The notes beneath the pieces were generated by a model that worked only from the letters and a program-made list of their open reading frames with translations, was not told the DNA's origin and searched no databases. Shown here one piece after another: positions 8,464 to 15,264 of a stretch of DNA of 64,000 bases (the stretch's first letter is position 1; each line of letters opens with the position of its first letter). The position numbers and the translations under genes are program-made. This DNA is from Micavibrio aeruginosavorus EPB (GTDB taxonomy: Bacteria > Pseudomonadota > Alphaproteobacteria > Micavibrionales > Micavibrionaceae), in assembly GCF_000348745.1 (NCBI RefSeq), contig NC_020812.1:310001-374000 (forward strand), given 5' to 3'.

Positions 8464-8508
8464 CTGTACCATTCAGTAAATATTATAACGGGCGGGGTGT
8501 TTGGTCAA
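8464..8508 (-). promoter_or_regulatory. promoter of the SDR operon with TetR-box operator
   Basis: Read on the minus strand: -35 TTGACC (8503-8508), a 17-bp spacer, -10 TAATAT (8480-8485), then at once the operator-like 17-mer that reads CTGTACCATTCAGTAAA on the plus strand (8464-8480). The operator would cover the transcription start. The same layout recurs at 8541-8584, 9908-9953 and 12992-13036. Confidence 0.7.
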
Positions 8509-8514
8509 GGGATA

Positions 8515-8532
8515 TTTTACCAATCGGTAAAA
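8515..8532. promoter_or_regulatory. perfect palindromic TetR operator
   Basis: TTTTACCAATCGGTAAAA is an 18-bp inverted repeat (7-bp arms, 4-bp centre) in the middle of the divergent region between the SDR and tetR-type genes. Its core TACC-N4-GGTA matches the flanking operators, so one regulator dimer could bind all three. Confidence 0.75.
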
Positions 8533-8540
8533 AATAATCA

Positions 8541-8584
8541 TGGACTTTTTCCAATAGATTCTGTATATTTTACCTATAAGTATA
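8541..8584 (+). promoter_or_regulatory. promoter of the TetR gene with operator
   Basis: -35 TGGACT (8541-8546), a 17-bp spacer, -10 TATATT (8564-8569), followed by TTTTACCTATAAGTATA (8568-8584). The core TACC-N4-AGTA places an operator on the start site, as expected for autorepression. Confidence 0.65.
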
Positions 8585-8611
8585 AATGTAACTGTGACAA
8601 AGGAGCATGAA

Positions 8612-9205
8612 ATGGCAGCCGGACGTCCCCGTCAGTTTGATTACGATCAGGCTTTGGACAAGGCCATGCACGTCTTTTGGGAAAAAGGGTATGAGGGCGC
8701 GTCCCTCCCTGATTTGACCGAAGCGATGGGCATTAACCGCCCCAGCATGTATGCCGCCTTTGGCAACAAGGAAGAATTGTTCCGCAAGGCCCTGCAAAAA
8801 TACCAGGCCGATGCGGCGAGTATGTTCAAAACCCTGCTGGATGCGCCAACCTTGCGTGAATCGTTGGAACGGTTCCTGCTGGGCTCTGCGGAATCCTTTA
8901 CCTGCAAGGAACGCCCGAGCGGATGCCTGGCCGTACACGGGGCACTGGTCGGCGGTGATGAATGCAGTGAGGCCCAGCAAGCGGCCAAAGAATCACGCGA
9001 TGAAATTACGCGCTTGTTGAAAGAACGCTGTGACCGCGCGCTGGATGAGGGCGATTTGCCTGCCGGAACGAATACGGCGTATCTGGCACGCTTCTACACG
9101 ACTGTTTTAAACGGCATGTCGATCCAAAGCACCAATGGCGTACCGTGCGACGAGATGCGCGCGATTGCAAAACATGCGCTGGATGCGTTGCCAACGGTGA
9201 ATTGA
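8612..9205 (+). CDS. TetR/AcrR-family transcriptional repressor
   Basis: Encodes 197 aa from the ATG at 8612, chosen because AAGGAG lies exactly 7 nt ahead; an in-frame GTG at 8594 lies before this ribosome site. The N-terminus AAGRPRQFDYDQALDKAMHVF is the TetR helix-turn-helix domain, with ASLPDLTEAMGINRPSMYAAFGNKEELF as recognition helix. The C-terminal ligand domain has several cysteines (CKERPSGC, DECS, CDR, CDEM). Divergent from an SDR gene, with three TACC/GGTA-type operators between them, so it most likely represses both. Matching operators at 9.9 and 13.0 kb suggest it also controls the small-protein and esterase genes. Confidence 0.95.
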   Translation: MAAGRPRQFDYDQALDKAMHVFWEKGYEGASLPDLTEAMGINRPSMYAAFGNKEELFRKALQKYQADAASMFKTLLDAPTLRESLERFLLGSAESFTCKERPSGCLAVHGALVGGDECSEAQQAAKESRDEITRLLKERCDRALDEGDLPAGTNTAYLARFYTTVLNGMSIQSTNGVPCDEMRAIAKHALDALPTVN

Positions 9206-9230
9206 TAAAAACGTTCTTATGCGGAAATGA

Positions 9231-9260
9231 TTAAGGCCCCCCGGTAACGGAGGGCCTTAA
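9231..9260. terminator. hairpin, probable terminator between convergent units
   Basis: TTAAGGCCC / GGGCCTTAA arms with an inner CCG / CGG stem. It separates the convergent TetR gene and the small-protein operon. The T-run is short on both strands, so termination may be partial. A 6-codon frame (MDCSCI) with a ribosome-site-like AAAGGA ends inside it at 9257-9277 on the minus strand. Confidence 0.55.
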
Positions 9261-9304
9261 ATACAAGAGCAATCCATGGTGGATCCTTTTGTTATAGGGT
9301 TTTA

Positions 9305-9433
9305 TCAGCGTGGGCGGGCAACGATTCCGGTGTAACGGGCGCGATCGCGCAGTTCACGGATGCGGGCATCCTGTTCCGCGATATGGCGGTTAAAAGCCAT
9401 CAGTTCGTCAATATCCCATTGCAGATTTCGCAT
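9305..9433 (-). CDS. 42-aa small protein, fourth gene of the small-protein operon
   Basis: MRNLQWDIDELMAFNRHIAE begins a 42-residue basic, probably helical protein ending VARPR. The ribosome site AAGGAG lies 7 nt before the chosen ATG and overlaps the stop of the preceding small gene. An ATG 6 nt further upstream is too close to the ribosome site. No family recognised. The tight packing with three other small frames, each with its own ribosome site, supports real translation. Function unknown; expression is expected to follow the TetR-type operator at 9.9 kb. Confidence 0.6.
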   Translation of the reverse strand: MRNLQWDIDELMAFNRHIAEQDARIRELRDRARYTGIVARPR

Positions 9434-9444
9434 GGTCATTCTCC

Positions 9445-9582
9445 TTACATTTGGCTGTGGGCGCGCAGATATTTCACAACGGCCGGTTCGTTTTCATCAG
9501 ATTCAAAGTGCGTCACGATGCGGTTGAATTGTTGGTACATCGGCTGGGCAAAGAATTGGTCTTGGAATGATTGTGTGTGCAT
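9445..9582 (-). CDS. 45-aa small protein, third gene of the small-protein operon
   Basis: Begins MHTQSFQDQFFAQPMYQQFN and continues through an acidic DEN segment to a C-terminal helix ending LRAHSQM. GGAG sits 6 nt ahead of the ATG. It is 12 nt downstream of the second small gene and 11 nt upstream of the fourth. Soluble and rich in Gln and aromatic residues, with no cysteine. No family recognised; codon use (C/G third positions) resembles neighbouring genes, which supports coding. Confidence 0.6.
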   Translation of the reverse strand: MHTQSFQDQFFAQPMYQQFNRIVTHFESDENEPAVVKYLRAHSQM

Positions 9583-9594
9583 TTTCATCTCCGT

Positions 9595-9675
9595 TTATTT
9601 CATGCTGTTGAGGGTCAGAGTTGAGGTCTTCAGATACGTGATCAGGTCACTGATAAATTCATCGCGGTTTTGCAT
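9595..9675 (-). CDS. 26-aa small protein, second gene of the small-protein operon
   Basis: Sequence begins MQNRDEFISDLITYLKTSTL, 26 residues in all, an amphipathic helix by eye. GGGAG lies 7-8 nt ahead of the ATG. Too short to judge by composition alone; support comes from the ribosome site and its place in a run of four closely spaced frames. It could be a leader peptide rather than a stable protein. Confidence 0.45.
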   Translation of the reverse strand: MQNRDEFISDLITYLKTSTLTLNSMK

Positions 9676-9712
9676 TTTTAAACTCCCTGTTTTTGGTGGT
9701 TTCATTTTTTGA

Positions 9713-9883
9713 TTATCCGTTGATCCAGTCGGATACGGCATAAGCCCCGTGAACATCACCGCGGAACATGTTCGCGCGTTTGGTCAGTTCGGCCAGATAG
9801 ACGTCACCTGTTTCAAATTCCAGATCCAGGACCGGGGTTTTCTTCTTCGTGCGTTGTGTGTGTTTAAAGCTGTTGCGTTTCAT
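9713..9883 (-). CDS. 56-aa small basic protein, first gene of the small-protein operon
   Basis: Starts MKRNSFKHTQRTKKKTPVLD and ends VHGAYAVSDWING. A strongly basic N-terminal third is followed by an acidic-aromatic segment. AAGGA is 8 nt before this ATG; an ATG 9 nt upstream overlaps the ribosome site and is unlikely. It is first behind the promoter at 9908-9953, whose operator matches those of the TetR gene. Unknown family; the basic tail could bind nucleic acid, which is speculation. Confidence 0.65.
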   Translation of the reverse strand: MKRNSFKHTQRTKKKTPVLDLEFETGDVYLAELTKRANMFRGDVHGAYAVSDWING

Positions 9884-9907
9884 GGCGGTCATCCTTGTTG
9901 TTTAATT

Positions 9908-9953
9908 CTGTACTTATAAGTATAGAATAACCCGGATTTGACCGATCGGTCAA
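9908..9953 (-). promoter_or_regulatory. promoter of the small-protein operon with two operators
   Basis: Minus strand: -35 TTGACC (9948-9953), 17 bp, -10 TTATTC (9925-9930), then the operator 17-mer reading CTGTACTTATAAGTATA on the plus strand (9908-9924). The -35 lies inside TTGACCGATCGGTCAA (9938-9953), a perfect 16-bp palindrome. So the promoter is bracketed by two TetR-type sites. Confidence 0.65.
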
Positions 9954-9999
9954 CAATTATTTATCAACCAGTATAAAATATATTATCTTTATTTTTCAG

Positions 10000-10890
10000 T
10001 TATTTGCCGGATTTAACCCGGTCGGGCGGCAGGGGCAGGGCATCATTTTTATCGCCGGGAATGTCGCCAAACCGCCCGTTGGCCCAGTCTTCTTTGGCCT
10101 GCTCAATCCGCTCCTGAGAGCTGGAAACAAAGTTCCACCAGATGAAACGTTTTTCGGGCAAGGGCTCACCCCCCAGTAAAACGAAATGGGCGTCGCTGAC
10201 GGCTTCGATCCGCACCGTGCCATCGGGCAGGAAAACGGGCAATGTATGCGGTGTGACATCTTCCCCACCCACACGAATGGCGCCATCAATCAGATACAGG
10301 CCCCGTTCGCGGTATTGTGGTGGCAGGTCGAAATGACGCCCCGCATTCATATGCACCTCGACATAAAACAGGGGGCTGTGAATTTTCACGGGGGACTCTT
10401 CGCCAAAGGCAGAACCCGCAATCACCTTCATGCGCACGCCGGGGGATTCGATGGTGGGAATCGTGCTGGCTTCGTAATGGGCAAACTCCGCGCCTTTTTC
10501 TTCAAACTCTTTGGGCAAAGCGATCCAGAATTGCAATCCATGCACATCGTTGGCATGGACACGTTCGGCGTGATCGGTGCGTTCGGAATGCGCGATGCCT
10601 GAACCAGCGATCATCCAATTGACGGCCCCGGGTGTAATCGCCTGATGCGAACCCAGCGTGTCGCGGTGAAGAATTTCGCCATCGAACAGATAGGTGAGTG
10701 TGGCCAAACCGATATGCGGGTGCGGGCGCACATCCAGACCATGCCCTTCGTCGTAATGCGCGGGGCCCATGTGGTCGAGGAAGATAAACGGGCCGAGCGT
10801 GCGGCGCTTCATATACGGCAACAGGCGGCGGACGAGCAGGTCGCCAATATCCGCTTCACGCGGCGGGATGGTCAGTTCGATCAGGGACAT
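10000..10890 (-). CDS. pirin family protein, second copy
   Basis: Encodes 296 aa from MSLIELTIPPREADIGDLLV; the frame extends 52 codons upstream through a GC-rich repeat without coding character, so the internal ATG is taken. Iron ligands of the first cupin are His57, His59 (RPHPHIGLATLTYLFDG), His101 and Glu103 (GIAHSERTD). It is only distantly like the pirin at 3.2 kb, belonging to the YhhW/PA1205-like group with shorter loops, so it is not a recent duplicate. Downstream of azoR on the same strand. The role is probably in handling flavonoid-like or quinone compounds, inferred from neighbours. Confidence 0.92.
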   Translation of the reverse strand: MSLIELTIPPREADIGDLLVRRLLPYMKRRTLGPFIFLDHMGPAHYDEGHGLDVRPHPHIGLATLTYLFDGEILHRDTLGSHQAITPGAVNWMIAGSGIAHSERTDHAERVHANDVHGLQFWIALPKEFEEKGAEFAHYEASTIPTIESPGVRMKVIAGSAFGEESPVKIHSPLFYVEVHMNAGRHFDLPPQYRERGLYLIDGAIRVGGEDVTPHTLPVFLPDGTVRIEAVSDAHFVLLGGEPLPEKRFIWWNFVSSSQERIEQAKEDWANGRFGDIPGDKNDALPLPPDRVKSGK

Positions 10891-10974
10891 GGGGCGGGCC
10901 TTGGGTAAGAAGATCAAATATGGGGGAATTGTAGAGAGTGATGCGATGAATGGGAAGGCTTGTGCGTATGGCTC

Positions 10975-11077
10975 CTCCCCCCACCCTGACCCTCCCCCCT
11001 TCACAGGGGGGAGGAGATAGGAGGGGATAATGAAAGCCCTCCCCACTCCCCGAGGGGGGAGGGTTGGGTGGGGGGAG
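10975..11077. repeat. 103-bp C/G-rich composite inverted repeat
   Basis: Outer arms beginning CTCCCCCCACCCT and ending GGGTGGGGGGAG are nearly perfect reverse complements over about 25 bp. Inside are two smaller hairpins (CTCCCCCC / GGGGGGAG and CCTCCCC / GGGGAGG types). Such elements are usually dispersed intergenic repeats. Lies between azoR and the second pirin. Confidence 0.7.
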
Positions 11078-11116
11078 TGTTGTTGTCATGCAAATGGCCA
11101 ATGCATACAAAAAAGA

Positions 11117-11149
11117 AACCGGGCGTCCCGACCACAAGGACGCCCGGTT
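11117..11149 (-). terminator. intrinsic terminator of azoR
   Basis: AACCGGGCGTCC / GGACGCCCGGTT, a perfect 12-bp stem, followed on the minus strand by a TTTCTTTTTT tract. It lies 39 nt past the azoR stop. Confidence 0.85.
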
Positions 11150-11188
11150 CAAACAGGGTGCGCAGGAGAAGGGTTGGGGGCGTTCTCC

Positions 11189-11833
11189 TTATGACGCGAC
11201 GGCCTGTCTGTTCGCTTTTGCTTTGTCGCATTGGCTAGCGATGGTGCTCATCGCGTTGTCCAGTGCGGATTGACGGTGGTCCGGGCCCATGGCGATGCCT
11301 TCGGCGCGGACATATTCAATATCCGTAATGCCCAGGAAGCCGAAGACGGCCCGCAAATACGGTTCCTGATGATCCATCGGGGCGGCTGGTGTATCGGGGC
11401 CGTAAAACCCGCCGCGGCTGGATACGATCACCACTTTCTTGCCGCCGGCAAGTCCTTCTGGGCCTTTTTCAGTGTAACGGAATGTTTTTCCAGCCACGGC
11501 GACGCGGTCGATCCAGGCTTTCAACTGGCTGGGCACAGAAAAATTATACATCGGCGCGCCAATGACGATGATGTCCGCGGCCAGGAAATCATTCATGATT
11601 TTTGCGCCATGGTCGATGTCGCGTTGTTGATCGGCGGTGCGATGTTCGGGGGCGGATGCTTGGGCCGCGAATAATTCGCCGCTCAAATGCTGGACCGGGT
11701 CACGGGCCAGATCAAGATACGTGGTTTCAAATTCATCATGGTCGGCTTCGATCCGTTCAACAATTGTCTTGGACAATTGGCGCGAAACAGAATTGTCGCC
11801 CATGATGCTGGAATCGATATGCAGGATTTTCAT
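11189..11833 (-). CDS. azoR: FMN-dependent NADH:azoreductase / quinone reductase
   Basis: Encodes 214 aa, a flavodoxin-fold enzyme of normal AzoR length. Visible: MKILHIDSSIMGDNSVSRQL (phosphate-binding loop for FMN), GAPMYNFSVPSQLKAWIDR and SSRGGFYGPDTPAAPMDHQEPYL, all AzoR hallmarks. It performs two-electron reduction of quinones and azo compounds using NADH. Lies 108 bp after the HSL-type esterase on the same strand, with a hairpin between them. It could be read from the esterase promoter at 13.0 kb, which bears the TetR-type operator. Family and general reaction are sure. Confidence 0.95.
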   Translation of the reverse strand: MKILHIDSSIMGDNSVSRQLSKTIVERIEADHDEFETTYLDLARDPVQHLSGELFAAQASAPEHRTADQQRDIDHGAKIMNDFLAADIIVIGAPMYNFSVPSQLKAWIDRVAVAGKTFRYTEKGPEGLAGGKKVVIVSSRGGFYGPDTPAAPMDHQEPYLRAVFGFLGITDIEYVRAEGIAMGPDHRQSALDNAMSTIASQCDKAKANRQAVAS

Positions 11834-11881
11834 TGTACTGGTCTCCGTTAATCTTTTGTTTCTGGGTACGCTCCCCCCGGC

Positions 11882-11912
11882 GGGCGGTCGTTACGGGAGA
11901 TAACGACCGCCC
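11882..11912. terminator. 12-bp hairpin between esterase and azoR
   Basis: GGGCGGTCGTTA / TAACGACCGCCC, perfect, 7-nt loop. There is no T-run on the minus strand, so it may be an attenuator or an RNA-stability element rather than a full terminator. Confidence 0.55.
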
Positions 11913-11941
11913 TTAGCGGTGGGCTTGGGGATGTTTTGGGT

Positions 11942-12952
11942 TTAGGTCGTGCCGAAAGCGCGTTTGATGGCGCTGGCGGCCTGGGCAATCGCCCCTTCGG
12001 TCGCCGGTGTTTCGGCCAGCGCGTTCAGCAACAGGAAGTCATGGATCGTGCCGTTATAACGCGTGACCGTGGTGCGGACGCCCGCTTCGTTCAGCTTCTC
12101 GCCATAAGCCTCGCCCTCATCGCGCAGAACGTCGTTCTGAACGGTGATGATCAACGCTTCCGGCAAGCCGATCAGCGTGTCGATCGACGCGCGCAGCGGG
12201 AAGATGTGCGGGTCATTGCCCGGATCTTTATCCAGCAGCGCTTCGCCAAACCACTTCATCGCCGGCAGGGTCAGCCACGGGCCATCCGCAAACGCGGTGT
12301 AGGAACTGTTGTCCGAAACATTATCCGTGACCGGATAGAACAACACCTGCATAGCGATTTTCGGGCCTTTGCGTTCCTTGGCCATGATCGCCAGAACGGC
12401 GGCCATGTTACCACCGGCGCTGTCACCCGCCACGATGATGCGGTTGGCATCAATGTTCAGGGACCCGGCATTCGCGGCCATATATTCCAAAACGGCATAG
12501 GCCTGTTCATGCGGAACCGGGAATTTGACTTCCGGTGTGCGGTCGTAATCAACGAACATCAACGCGGCCCCGGTGGCGTGAACCAGATCGCGGCTCAAAC
12601 GATCATGCGTGTTGGCATCGCCCAGCATCCAGCCACCGCCATGGGTGTACAAGATCACGGGCAAGGCGCCGGTGGACCCGGCGGGGCGATACAGGCGCAC
12701 CTTCACACTGCCGGTCGGGCCGATATTCAGGGTCATGTCCTTAACATCCGCATCGCGCAGGCGGGTGGGCACCTGTTGCACGGTTTCAAGAACCTTGCGG
12801 GCTTCGGCGGGGGTCAGGGTGTAAAGCGGTGCGCCCCCGGCGGCGATCACGGCGTCCATAAAGGCCTTGGTCGGTTGGTCGAGATACGGGCCCTTCGGGG
12901 TGCCGTGAATGACGTTCAGGGACAAGTCTTTTGCTTTTTGAAGGATATTCAT
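11942..12952 (-). CDS. alpha/beta-hydrolase of the hormone-sensitive lipase family
   Basis: Encodes 336 aa from MNILQKAKDLSLNVIHGTPK; the upstream extension of the frame crosses the promoter, so the start at 12952 is chosen (AGAGAG ahead). The HSL signature is plain: oxyanion motif HGGGW, nucleophile elbow GDSAGG, acid in NDVLRDEG and histidine in TIHDF. Cytosolic carboxylesterase with small acyl esters as likely substrates. It carries its own promoter with an operator matching the TetR gene's, so it is probably induced with the reductases nearby. Fold and catalysis sure, substrate unknown. Confidence 0.93.
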   Translation of the reverse strand: MNILQKAKDLSLNVIHGTPKGPYLDQPTKAFMDAVIAAGGAPLYTLTPAEARKVLETVQQVPTRLRDADVKDMTLNIGPTGSVKVRLYRPAGSTGALPVILYTHGGGWMLGDANTHDRLSRDLVHATGAALMFVDYDRTPEVKFPVPHEQAYAVLEYMAANAGSLNIDANRIIVAGDSAGGNMAAVLAIMAKERKGPKIAMQVLFYPVTDNVSDNSSYTAFADGPWLTLPAMKWFGEALLDKDPGNDPHIFPLRASIDTLIGLPEALIITVQNDVLRDEGEAYGEKLNEAGVRTTVTRYNGTIHDFLLLNALAETPATEGAIAQAASAIKRAFGTT

Positions 12953-12991
12953 GGTCGGTCTCTCTTTCGTGGTCTGTTGTGCGGTCTCAAT

Positions 12992-13036
12992 CTGTACTGA
13001 TAAGTACATATTAAGCTGGATTTTGGGTGGGCGCAA
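12992..13036 (-). promoter_or_regulatory. promoter of the esterase with TetR-box operator
   Basis: Minus strand: -35 TTGCGC (13031-13036), 17-bp spacer, -10 TAATAT (13008-13013), then directly the palindromic 17-mer, reading CTGTACTGATAAGTACA on the plus strand (12992-13008). Its inner part TGTACT-gata-AGTACA is a perfect 6-bp-arm inverted repeat. Confidence 0.7.
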
Positions 13037-13128
13037 CAGAAATTTGTACCGGATGATAAAAAAATTTATTTCTTATTTATTTCAAATGGTTGGTTTACTG
13101 GAATTGGGCGGTTTTGGGGGTGGTTATT

Positions 13129-13161
13129 AAAAAAGCCCCGGTTTTAAAACCGGGGCTTTTT
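13129..13161 (-). terminator. intrinsic terminator of upp
   Basis: AAAAAGCCCCGGTTTT / AAAACCGGGGCTTTTT, a perfect stem with T-runs on both strands, 25 nt past the upp stop. Confidence 0.9.
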
Positions 13162-13185
13162 AAAAATGAGGAGGCCAATCCGGCC

Positions 13186-13821
13186 TTATTTCGTTCCGAA
13201 AATCCGGTCCCCGGCATCGCCGATCCCTGGCAGGATATAGCCATGCTCGTTCAATTGACGGTCAATGGCGGCGGTGTAAATCGGCACATCCGGGTGCGCT
13301 TCCTGGAAGGCCTTGATCCCTTCCGGGCATGCGATCAGGCACAGGAACTTAATGTCCACGGCGTCATGGTCCTTGATCCGGTCCACGGCGGCAATCGCGG
13401 AATTACCGGTGGCCAGCATCGGGTCGACGACGACCACCTGACGGTTGGCCAGATCCTCGGGCACCTTCATGTAATATTCCACCGGGATCAATGTATCCGG
13501 ATCACGGTACAGGCCAACGTGGCCCACGCGGGCGGATGGCACCAGATCCAACAAGCCGTCAACAAAACCATTGCCCGCACGCAGGATGGAGATCAGGCAG
13601 AGTTTTTTGCCGGCCAGTTGCTGGCCCTCCATCGTTTCCAGCGGGGTTTCGATTTTCACGCCTTCGGTCGGCAGGTCGCGCATCAATTCATAGCCCATCA
13701 ACATGGAAATTTCGCGCAACAGATCGCGGAATTCTTTCGTTGATGTGGTTGTTTTCCGCATGATGGTCAGCTTGTGCTGAACCAGCGGGTGATTGATAAC
13801 ATGCACGTTGTTTTCGCTCAT
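13186..13821 (-). CDS. upp: uracil phosphoribosyltransferase
   Basis: Encodes 211 aa from [19 protein letters not shown], with GAGGAG 8 nt ahead; an earlier in-frame ATG overlaps the previous gene and has no ribosome site. Converts uracil and PRPP to UMP. The PRPP loop [14 protein letters not shown] and the uracil-binding C-terminal [17 protein letters not shown] are both present. It follows a Urc1-like gene by 28 nt in the same operon. In the URC uracil-degradation pathway of fungi and some bacteria a UPRT homologue (Urc6) is one of the required genes, so this copy may serve catabolism rather than, or as well as, salvage. Confidence 0.96.
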   Translation of the reverse strand: MSENNVHVINHPLVQHKLTIMRKTTTSTKEFRDLLREISMLMGYELMRDLPTEGVKIETPLETMEGQQLAGKKLCLISILRAGNGFVDGLLDLVPSARVGHVGLYRDPDTLIPVEYYMKVPEDLANRQVVVVDPMLATGNSAIAAVDRIKDHDAVDIKFLCLIACPEGIKAFQEAHPDVPIYTAAIDRQLNEHGYILPGIGDAGDRIFGTK

Positions 13822-13849
13822 GGCGGATACTCCTCGTTCGTCCATTGTC

Positions 13850-15112
13850 TTATTCATCGAGACCGCGTCCTTTCACGCCTTGCAATTCTTTTTCATCCAT
13901 CACCTGATCCGGGTCCGGTACGAAATAGCCAGCGGCTTTCTTCGCTTCCATTTCAACGGCGGCATCTGGCGGGATCAATTCCGCCGGGATCGGGATGCGG
14001 TGAACAATTTCAATACCGTGATTGGCCAGCGCATCATGCTTCATGTTGCTCATGCTGGCGAAACGGTCGATCTTCTTAATGCCCAGCCAGTGGAAGATGT
14101 CCGGCATCAACGCCTGGAAGCGCATATCCTGAACCCCGGCGACGCATTCTGTGCGTTCGAAATATTTTGCGGCGCTGTCTCCGCCTTCCTGACGTTTGCG
14201 GGCGTTATAGACCAGGAATTTCGTGACTTCGCCCAGGGCGCGGCCCTCTTTCCGGTTATAGACGACCAGTCCACATCCGCCTTGTTGCGCCGTTTCAATG
14301 CACAGTTCAATGCCATGGCACAGATACGGGCGGCAGGTGCAGATGTCGGACCCGAACACGTCGGACCCGTTGCATTCATCATGCACGCGGCACGCCAACG
14401 GCACATTCGGATCATGGATGGTTTCAACATCACCCATGAAATACAGCGTATGCCCGCCGATCGGGGGCAGGAACACTTTCAAATCGGGGCGTGTGACCAA
14501 TTCCGGGAACATGCCACCGGAATTTTCGAACAGGCTGCGGCGCAGATCATGTTCATCCACGCCCAGCCGTTCGGCCATGCCCGGCAAATGCCAGACCGGG
14601 TCAATCGCGGCCTTGGTTACGCGGACATCGCCGTTTTCTTTCAGAATTTTTCCATCCGGCTTTAACCGACCGGCGCGCATGGCGTCGTGAATTTCCGGCA
14701 CGTTAATATGGGCGCGGGTGACGGCGATGGTTGGGCGGACATCCAGACCCTTTTGGCGGTATTCTTCAAACGCCTCGCCCACCATGTGACCCCACGGGTC
14801 GAGCGAAACAATCCGGCCCGGTTCAAACCATTGTTCATGCGGGCCGATTTTGACCGGCGGCGCGGTGTTGTGCAAATCCGGAACGTGCAACGGGTCCAGT
14901 TCCCCGGTGGCCACGGCCACGGCACGGTAAACGGAATAAGCCCCGGCATACGCACCAATCACGTTCGATGCCGCGTGGTCGGCCATGCTGGCGATCAGCG
15001 GACCGCGCTCGGCCAGCGTTTTTGCGCCCCATGTGATTTTCGGAATCTTGCCATCCTTCGGTGGATGGGATGTCAGAACAATATGCGATGGATTGGATCG
15101 GTTCTTTTTCAT
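13850..15112 (-). CDS. GTP cyclohydrolase II homologue, Urc1-like (uracil catabolism)
   Basis: Encodes 420 aa, about twice the length of riboflavin RibA alone, with no DHBP-synthase (RibB) motifs in the N-terminal half. The cyclohydrolase II domain occupies the C-terminal half: [19 protein letters not shown] holds zinc ligands Cys247, Cys258 and Cys260, and [14 protein letters not shown] replaces the RibA motif RQEGRGIGL. This changed motif and the extra N-terminal domain are features of the Urc1 branch. Next to it lie upp and, divergently, mmsA. No DUF1688 (Urc4) gene is in the window. The ribosome site GGGAGG is good. The riboflavin alternative is less likely because no rib gene is near. 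Confidence 0.8.
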   Translation of the reverse strand: MKKNRSNPSHIVLTSHPPKDGKIPKITWGAKTLAERGPLIASMADHAASNVIGAYAGAYSVYRAVAVATGELDPLHVPDLHNTAPPVKIGPHEQWFEPGRIVSLDPWGHMVGEAFEEYRQKGLDVRPTIAVTRAHINVPEIHDAMRAGRLKPDGKILKENGDVRVTKAAIDPVWHLPGMAERLGVDEHDLRRSLFENSGGMFPELVTRPDLKVFLPPIGGHTLYFMGDVETIHDPNVPLACRVHDECNGSDVFGSDICTCRPYLCHGIELCIETAQQGGCGLVVYNRKEGRALGEVTKFLVYNARKRQEGGDSAAKYFERTECVAGVQDMRFQALMPDIFHWLGIKKIDRFASMSNMKHDALANHGIEIVHRIPIPAELIPPDAAVEMEAKKAAGYFVPDPDQVMDEKELQGVKGRGLDE

Positions 15113-15264
15113 TATGGCCTCCCGGCCTTATGCCCTGTTGAATATATGGCCCATCAAGAAATGGCCCATCAATAAATGGACGGGAACTATAGCGCAGGGT
15201 GACGGCGGGGGCAAAGGATGATAGATATTGAGGCCTGAAAAATCGAACCATACGGGGATGAAAC

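Noticed and set aside
10890-11046. N-terminal extension of the second pirin by 52 codons.
   Set aside because: The extension runs into the C/G-rich palindrome and has no conserved content; the internal ATG gives the normal pirin start.
13850-15112. Annotation as the riboflavin enzyme RibA or RibBA.
   Set aside because: The N-terminal half lacks DHBP synthase motifs, the GRGIGL motif is changed, no rib gene is near, and the neighbours are upp and mmsA.
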